DNA of 64,000 bases from an uncultured Lachnospiraceae bacterium (GTDB lineage: Bacteria > Bacillota > Clostridia > Lachnospirales > Lachnospiraceae), in NCBI GenBank assembly GCA_951801955.1, contig CATOOV010000003.1:47841-111840 (forward strand), read 5' to 3'. Positions 61,436 through 64,000 of the stretch are shown here, one piece after another. The notes beneath the pieces were generated by a model, which saw only the letters and a list, made by a program, of their open reading frames with translations, ran no database searches and was not told where the DNA came from. Both the position numbers and the translations under genes were made by a program. The first letter of the stretch is position 1. Each line of letters starts with the position of its first letter.

Positions 61436-61579
61436 CTATTCTTTATCTTTTTTTGCCTGTAGTTTTTTGTCAAACATTTCAATGTGATATTTTAACCGCA
61501 TAATTTCATCATCTATCTGTCGGCAATTAATAACCACCTGTAACTTTTCTTTTATATGTTCAATAATCTGAATATCCAT
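61436..61579 (-). CDS. Small helical protein of 47 residues
   Basis: ATG at 61579 preceded by AGAGGTG four bases upstream. It reads MDIQIIEHIKEKLQVVINC and ends in a lysine-rich coil (FDKKLQAKKDKE), likely one or two amphipathic helices. It is not recognised. It lies upstream of the XRE gene on the same strand within the accessory zone. The ribosome binding site argues it is translated. Confidence 0.5.
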   Translation of the reverse strand: MDIQIIEHIKEKLQVVINCRQIDDEIMRLKYHIEMFDKKLQAKKDKE

Positions 61580-61667
61580 TTGTCACCTCTAACACAATTA
61601 TAAACACCTATACTGCCTTTCTCAAGATTCTAATGTGAAAAGTACGAATACAGACACTAAGATTCCA

Positions 61668-61701
61668 GAAAAAAGCGACAGAGATTTAACCCTCTGCCGC
61701 T
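61668..61701 (-). terminator. Rho-independent terminator after the TnpV remnant
   Basis: On the minus strand AGCGGCAGAG and CTCTGTCGCT form a 10-base stem with one mismatch around an 8-base loop, followed by TTTTTT. It stands directly after the TnpV stop codon. Confidence 0.75.
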
Positions 61702-61708
61702 GTATTGC

Positions 61709-61995
61709 CTATGTGTAAATAATTTCCTCGTTCACAACCTCCCTCGCACAAGCCCTTATATTATTCACTCTTCCTGTCCATTCTAAAGCATTTTCAGCCT
61801 TTAACTGTTCCGTTATGCCTTGTGCCTGTTTCATGTCCTCTATGAGCCTTTCAAGGCGTTCCTGTGCCTGTCTACATCGGCAAGGTAGGCGTTGAGCCTG
61901 CCGCTTGTGAGAAGATTGGTGTATGTAACCCTGCGGTGCTGCTTCAGATAATCCAAGTGCCGTTGTCCCCAAATGCCTATTGTCTGTTTTTGCAT
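61709..61995 (-). pseudogene. TnpV-like transposon protein, truncated and frameshifted
   Basis: The first frame reads TIGIWGQRHLDYLKQHRRVT and SGRLNAYLADVDR, then the frame shifts near 61870-61880 and continues QERLERLIEDMKQAQGITEQ, LKAENALEWTGRVNNIR and EVVNEEIIYT. Both parts match the TnpV family of clostridial mobilisable transposons. The usual 30 or so N-terminal residues are missing. A proper terminator follows the end, so it was once a working gene. Confidence 0.75.
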
Positions 61996-62137
61996 CTCTT
62001 TTTTCTTATTAATGTTGTACTATATGCAGAAATGTTTTTCAATATACTTTTATAGCAAAAATGGTTGATTATCTCAAAAAAGCCTTGATTTACGTGCATA
62101 CATGCAGGATTTCAAGCTGAATTTACTACCAATTTAA

Positions 62138-62308
62138 AACGAAATAGTTGATAAAGCTACGGCAGTTTTTCGAGGAGAGCGCAACGAAAACCAGCCAATA
62201 TTGGGAAATCCGACACCAGCTAACCTGATATTGGATTTTCCGATATTGGGTAATCCGACATCGGAAAATCCAATGCAATTAAATAAAGATCTATTAAATA
62301 CTGATTAA
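62138..62308 (+). pseudogene. Remnant of a RepA-like replication initiator
   Basis: 56 codons after a stop, with a proline-rich repeat pattern (NQPILGNPTPANL, DFPILGNPTSENP) ending KDLLNTD, which resembles the linker of RepA_N-type initiators found on clostridial conjugative elements. A following frame up to 62500 reads KDIRIYRKIIKEHIDNDILM, like the C-terminal DUF6017-type domain of such proteins. Stops and frame changes separate the pieces. Confidence 0.45.
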
Positions 62309-63024
62309 CAAAATACCCATTCCTTTCCCTTCCTATCCTTCCCCTTAACAGAAAAACATTACAATCGTCAGAATGGAATCGAAGGGAAAAGGCATACAAA
62401 AGACATTCGGATTTACAGAAAGATTATAAAAGAACATATCGACAATGATATTCTCATGCAAGATATAAAGTTGGGGGCACGAACTGGACACGATTGTTAG
62501 TTTTATGTTTGGAACTTCCTGCCCTCAAAAAGCGACAATTCAAATTACTGGGAACAGCTCCCCTGCCAGTAGACCAGTAATGGAAAAGTCGAGGCTGTTA
62601 AGTGCAGAAAGGAAAAGCCCATTATTGGAAAAGCCCCCAATGTGGCAATCATGTCCACATGTGAAAATTTTACTACTCTAACCTGGAAATGCTTCACTAT
62701 GGGGAAATGCCCCTTGTTTTGAAAAGCGAAAATCCACCATAAGATTACGCTGTCAAAGAAAAAACAAGTTTCGGAGCAAGCATAGGAAAAGGGTATCATT
62801 TTCCGTAAATCTGCCCGTCTGCGCCATAGCTTGCCGGACATATTTTGCTTGTTAGGAAGTATCCCAAACCCTCTCGAAAGTCCTCTCATTACCTACAACA
62901 CCGCACAGGGCAGTTTTGACGAACTTTTGAAAGAAATTTCTCCAAAAGTTTTCCTTATGCCTTACTACGTGGAAGTTTTGGAAACGCCAATTTATTTGTG
63001 CAAACTTTGTGTGAAATTCCTATC
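62309..63024. other. Decayed accessory DNA with no supportable gene
   Basis: After the RepA-like pieces (to about 62500) the region has short proline/lysine-rich plus-strand frames (for example around 62570-62680, and 62831-63028 containing LITYNTAQGSFDELLKEIS) but no ribosome binding sites, complete domains or terminators. It appears to be remnant mobile-element sequence leading up to the marR promoter. Confidence 0.5.
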
Positions 63025-63079
63025 TTGACAATTAGTACGGTTATGGACTATACTATAATTAGTACGGAACTGTACTAAT
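63025..63079 (+). promoter_or_regulatory. marR promoter and palindromic operator
   Basis: TTGACA (63025-63030) and TATACT (63049-63054) are 18 bases apart. A perfect 8-base palindrome ATTAGTAC-GGAACT-GTACTAAT spans 63058-63079, and a half site ATTAGTAC also overlaps the spacer (63031-63038). MarR proteins bind such sites, so the regulator probably represses itself and the efflux gene. Confidence 0.75.
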
Positions 63080-63098
63080 ATATTTTGAGAGGTCAGCT

Positions 63099-63569
63099 AT
63101 GATGAGCAACAACGTTTTTATGGAACAGCTAAACAAACACTATGACATATGGCTGGAGTATAACAATGTGTACGCAGAATGGGCGAAAGCACATGGGTTA
63201 TCAGTCAACAGCCTGTTAGTATTGTGTGCAATTGACGATGGCGGGGACAATTGCACACAGAAAAAAATCAGCCAACGGTGGCTCATACCGAAGCAGACAA
63301 TCAACATGGTCTTTAAAGATTTTGAGCGCAAAGGGTTTGTAGAACTGTACCCTCTGCCAGAGGATAAAAGAAATAAAATTATCCGATTTACAAAAGCAGG
63401 AAAAGAATACGCAGATACCATTATTACCAAGTTGCGGAAAGTGGAACTGTCTGTAATCGAGGAAATAGGTGTTGAGCGTATGCAGCAGCTAAATGAGAAT
63501 ATGGCTTTATTTACAAAACTTTTCAACAAGTCAGCAGGAGGTAAAAAAGGAAGTGAAACAAACTCGTGA
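63099..63569 (+). CDS. MarR-family transcriptional regulator
   Basis: 156 residues. A winged helix-turn-helix (about 35-105): SVNSLLVLCAIDDG, KKISQRWLIPKQTINMVFKD, GFVELYPLPEDKRNKII with the wing DKR motif. N- and C-terminal helices make the dimer part. The start is ATG at 63099 behind GAGAGGT. It overlaps the MATE start by 17 bases, and the palindromic operator lies just upstream, the usual arrangement of a drug-responsive repressor and its pump. Confidence 0.93.
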   Translation: MMSNNVFMEQLNKHYDIWLEYNNVYAEWAKAHGLSVNSLLVLCAIDDGGDNCTQKKISQRWLIPKQTINMVFKDFERKGFVELYPLPEDKRNKIIRFTKAGKEYADTIITKLRKVELSVIEEIGVERMQQLNENMALFTKLFNKSAGGKKGSETNS

Positions 63570-63912
63570 TATAAGGATGTTCTTTCAATACGTGATCCCG
63601 TCTGTACTGTCTTTTGCCTTATCGGGAGTTTACACGATTGTAGACGGTTTCTTTATAGGGAACAGCATAGGAGATTTAGGGCTTTCAGCCGTTAATATCG
63701 CTTACCCAATCGTTGCAGTGATTCAAGCGCTCGGTACGGGGATTGGAATGGGCGGCGCGATTTACTATTCCATTTACAAGGCAGAGAAAAAGGAAGAACA
63801 GGCAAGGGAATTTATAGCTGGCGCTTTGTGGGTGCTGATTATTTCAAGTGTACTTTTGACAATCTTGGTTTTCCTTTTGAAAAAATGGCTACCGCAATCC
63901 CACTGGCTTTAG
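63553..63912 (+). pseudogene. MATE-family efflux transporter, disrupted
   Basis: From a GTG at 63553 (GGAGGT upstream) the frame reads MFFQYVIPSVLSFALSGVYT, then VDGFFIGNSIGDLGLSAVNIAYP, typical of a MATE drug/sodium antiporter (helices 1-3). It stops after about 119 residues, where 450 are expected. The break follows LKKWLP, directly where an IS200/IS605-like left end begins, so the gene appears cut by insertion. The rest should lie beyond the right edge. Confidence 0.8.
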
Positions 63913-64000
63913 ACGGTGGGTTAAGGTAGCCAAACGTGGTGGTTTGTGTTATACTTGCGTTATGGGAACATGGAAATCTAAAAACAGACACAAGTATTTA
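63890..64000 (+). mobile_element. Left end of an IS200/IS605-like element, partial
   Basis: The MATE frame is broken at about 63890-63900. A subterminal hairpin CCCAC/GTGGG (63899-63920) follows, the kind of structure that marks ends of IS200/IS605 elements in place of inverted repeats. About 40 bases on, a frame opens with ATG at 63962. The precise junction cannot be set without the uninterrupted gene. Confidence 0.55.
63962..64000 (+). CDS. tnpA: Start of an IS200/IS605-type TnpA transposase, partial
   Basis: Only 13 codons are present, MGTWKSKNRHKYL, resembling the N-terminus of Y1 transposases (a basic K/R-N-R-H start before the first beta strand). The catalytic HUH and tyrosine motifs lie outside the window. 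The call rests on this start, the hairpin before it and the broken MATE gene. Confidence 0.45.
   Translation, partial: MGTWKSKNRHKYL

Noticed and set aside
62545..62889. 114-codon minus-strand frame
   Set aside because: No ribosome binding site or recognisable domain; it lies in decayed mobile-element sequence and its composition is not gene-like.

Overview
The window looks like the chromosome of an anaerobic gut-type Lachnospiraceae (Clostridia). The grounds are mid-40s GC by impression, the oxygen-independent (cbi-type) cobalamin route, a single-chain pyruvate:ferredoxin oxidoreductase, families common in that group (a DUF6483-like protein, DUF6273-like secreted proteins, TnpV and RepA-type remnants), and AGGAGG-like ribosome binding sites. 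The genus cannot be fixed from the sequence alone.

Layout. 1-1184 is the N-terminal part of a secreted carbohydrate-binding protein. 1.5-3.8 kb holds a HEAT-repeat methyltransferase and a membrane-anchored amidase. 4.0-20.5 kb is a long leftward run that makes the tetrapyrrole ring (hemA, hemL, hemB, hemC, fused cobA-hemD, precorrin-2 dehydrogenase) and carries late cobalamin genes (cbiC, cbiP, cobD, cbiB). Mixed into it are a TetM-like GTPase fused to a YacP/Rae1-type nuclease domain, a NUDIX hydrolase, an RpiB-like protein, a GNAT acetyltransferase and, at its head, a small alarmone synthetase. 21.1-24.7 kb is a two-component/ABC exporter module. 24.8-40.6 kb is a second leftward run with the remaining cobalamin genes: a divergent CobU-like protein, cobS, cobU, cobT, cbiA, a CbiJ-CbiE-CbiT triple fusion, cbiH, cbiG, cbiF, cbiL and cbiD. 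It is interrupted by asnB, a thioesterase, a DUF6483-like protein, an HPt protein and an unknown protein. Together the two runs cover nearly the whole path from glutamyl-tRNA to cobalamin. I see no dedicated cobaltochelatase (cbiK/cbiX), cobalt transporter, corrinoid adenosyltransferase or cobalamin riboswitch in the window.

40.6-41.4 kb is a scar region with an inverted-repeat element carrying the cbiD-side promoter, a decayed wall-anchor tail and a truncated XRE regulator. Then come nifJ (41.5-45.0 kb), a large GGDEF/EAL protein (45.1-48.3 kb), a secreted fibronectin-like protein (48.7-51.0 kb), a hairpin-rich spacer, an ABC-F ATPase (51.4-53.1 kb), a MITE-like palindrome and a 2125-residue secreted DUF6273-type protein (53.5-59.8 kb).

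60-64 kb is an accessory zone of decayed mobile DNA: fragments of a PD-(D/E)XK nuclease-family transposase, an IS3-type orfA, TnpV and a RepA-like initiator. It also holds an XRE regulator and a MarR-MATE efflux pair whose MATE gene is cut by what looks like an IS200/IS605 insertion at the right edge.

Most notable for follow-up: the TetM-Rae1 fusion inside a tetrapyrrole operon; a structured upstream motif shared at the same distance (36-37 nt) by the HPt and GGDEF/EAL genes; the CbiJ-E-T fusion; a perfect 11-bp tandem repeat placed as an operator for the ABC module; a 27-codon ORF coupled to cbiB; and several palindromic repeat families in the spacers.
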